A DNA stretch of 8,153 bases, from the NCBI GenBank assembly GCA_023422485.1, contig JAGTAM010000585.1:1-8153 (forward strand), in the 5' to 3' direction. Below the pieces are notes generated by a model. It had not been told where the DNA came from and ran no database searches. It was given only the letters and a program-made list of their open reading frames with translations. The position numbers and the translations under genes were made by a program. Source of the stretch: Pseudomonadota bacterium. Lineage in GTDB: Bacteria; Pseudomonadota; Alphaproteobacteria; Rhizobiales; Beijerinckiaceae. This document shows, piece after piece, positions 7,209 to 8,153 of the stretch (position 1 is the stretch's first letter; each line of letters begins with the position of its first letter).

Positions 7209-7682
7209 TCAGGCACGCGGAGGCGGCATGGCGATGACGGCCGCCCCGGCCTCCCGGATCGCCCGGTCGACGATCTCGGCCGCGCCGGTCGATTCACTCG
7301 CCCGAGAGAAGATGAGCTCGGCGATGCCGGGATTGCCGCTGCTGCGGGCGACGCAGCCGAGCCAGTAATCCAGTTCGAACTCCCCGCCCTCCGCGGTCAT
7401 GATCCGCTCGACGAGTTCCACCATCTCGTCCCGGTCGAGATCGCCGCAGACGCGGTCGGGCGAAAGCAGGTGCCGCTTGGCGAAGCTGTCCGGATCGACC
7501 GATCCGAAGGCCCCGTCGAGATCGGCGGCGTCGACCGTCACGCCCACGATCCGGGAGAACTCCTCCAGCGCCTCGCGGGTCGGCTGCCCCGCCTCGTGCC
7601 GGGCGTAGAGCTCCCTCGCGGCACGGACCGCGCGCCTCAGACGCAGGGCGTCGGGAAAGGGGTCTGCCAATTCGGGACGCAT
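7209..7682 (-). CDS. Unknown protein with a colicin DNase-immunity-like C-terminal half (157 aa)
   Basis: A soluble acidic protein without signal peptide or membrane segments. Residues about 10-48 are two predicted helices rich in Arg/Glu, 49-80 a variable linker. Residues about 83-146 follow the pattern of colicin E-type/pyocin immunity proteins: a helix with EMVELVERIMTAEG, then an acidic helix (EFELDYWLG), a GNPGIAELIF segment where immunity proteins have HPSGSDLIYYP, and EIVDRAIREAG matching the final helix of the form IVxxVxxWRxxxG. The His and Tyr residues typical of toxin contacts are not kept, so it may be a diverged domain with another partner. The start is ATG 7682, 6 bases after GAGAG. 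It sits 47 bases after the perM-like stop and 59 bases before hdaA, so probably co-transcribed; no nuclease-toxin gene is visible nearby. The gene is secure; the immunity relation is my reading by eye and could be wrong. Confidence 0.75.
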   Translation of the reverse strand: MRPELADPFPDALRLRRAVRAARELYARHEAGQPTREALEEFSRIVGVTVDAADLDGAFGSVDPDSFAKRHLLSPDRVCGDLDRDEMVELVERIMTAEGGEFELDYWLGCVARSSGNPGIAELIFSRASESTGAAEIVDRAIREAGAAVIAMPPPRA

Positions 7683-7729
7683 CGTTCGCTCTCGCCTCAG
7701 GAACGGTTCGGCTCGGATCGGAGGTGGCC

Positions 7730-8153
7730 TTACTTGTCCCGGTCCATGATCAGAACGGGCTCCTCGCCGCGATAGAGCCGGCTCTCGAGATACCGCTCGA
7801 TGCCGAAGCGCACGACGACGCCGATGGAGGCGGCGACCGGCACGGCGAGCAGCAGCCCGAGGAAGCCGAACAGTGAGCCGAAGGCCAGCAGCGCGAACAT
7901 CAGCCAGACCGGATGCAGGCCGACCGAATCACCCACGAGCTTGGGCGAGATCACGTTGCCTTCGAGGAACTGCCCGACGAGTAACACGCCGATGGTCAGC
8001 CCGATATGCAGCCAGTCGCCCGAGGGCCACCACTGCACCAGGGCCACGCCGACGGAGAGCAGGAAGCCGGTGAGCGTGCCGACATAGGGGATGAAGGTGA
8101 GAAACCCCGAGATCATCCCGATCAATACGCCGAAGTTCAGCCCGACGAGGAAC
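7730..8153 (-). CDS. AI-2E family transporter / PerM-type permease, C-terminal part
   Basis: Only the last 141 residues are visible; the 5' end lies beyond the right edge, and the frame stays open to the last complete codon (8150-8152). The fragment reads as polytopic inner-membrane protein with about four hydrophobic segments: one covering FLVGLNFGVLIGMISG, one around FIPYVGTLTGFLLSVGVAL, one around IGLTIGVLLVGQFLEG, and a long one near the end (WLMFALLAFGSLFGFLGLLL and AVPVAASIGVVV). The FIPYVG, EGNVISPKLVGDSVGLHP and FGxxFGFxGLLLAVP motifs are hallmarks of this family. The family is named after E. coli TqsA, but most members, including those beside hdaA in alphaproteobacteria, have no proven substrate. 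A cytoplasmic tail (ERYLESRLYRGEEP) follows the last helix. It appears to head the cluster continuing into the immunity-like gene and hdaA. Confidence 0.9.
   Translation of the reverse strand, partial: FLVGLNFGVLIGMISGFLTFIPYVGTLTGFLLSVGVALVQWWPSGDWLHIGLTIGVLLVGQFLEGNVISPKLVGDSVGLHPVWLMFALLAFGSLFGFLGLLLAVPVAASIGVVVRFGIERYLESRLYRGEEPVLIMDRDK

Overview
The window is GC-rich and almost fully coding, with strong G/C preference at third codon positions. It looks like chromosomal sequence from an alphaproteobacterium. The gene content (a class I aspartate aminotransferase of the rhizobial/Thermus type, an HdaA-type DnaA paralogue, and PPK1 followed by a Ppx/GppA phosphatase) fits Hyphomicrobiales, and the style of the proteins suggests Methylobacteriaceae (Methylobacterium/Methylorubrum). 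That genus-level call is recognition from memory, not a search result. No tRNA, rRNA, insertion sequence, CRISPR array or prophage gene was seen.

Layout. On the + strand, 6-1208 is a complete aspartate/prephenate-type aminotransferase (aatA). A 418-base non-coding stretch follows, holding a perfect 12-bp-stem palindrome at 1495-1520, and then a small unrecognised gene at 1627-1926. Everything from 2196 to the right edge is on the - strand and, read in transcription order, runs: end of an AI-2E/PerM-family membrane protein (7730-8153, cut by the window edge), a 157-residue protein whose C-terminal half resembles colicin DNase-immunity proteins (7209-7682), hdaA (6382-7149), ppk (3863-6289) and ppx (2196-3680). 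The two strands converge at 1927-2195, where a nested hairpin could stop transcription from both sides.

How the genes work together. ppk and ppx make and degrade polyphosphate and form a natural pair. hdaA encodes the factor that, with the sliding clamp, switches off ATP-DnaA after replication starts. The PerM-HdaA-PPK-PPX order is one I recall from Caulobacter and other alphaproteobacteria, so it ties replication control to phosphate/polyphosphate physiology by position. Local additions are the immunity-like gene between perM and hdaA, a candidate Pho box in front of ppk, and two near-identical GC-rich hairpins between ppk and ppx that could set the ratio of kinase to phosphatase.

Most of the window is ordinary housekeeping sequence. 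The parts most worth a second look are the immunity-like protein at 7209-7682, the candidate PhoB site at 6352-6370 and the twin hairpins at 3795-3850.
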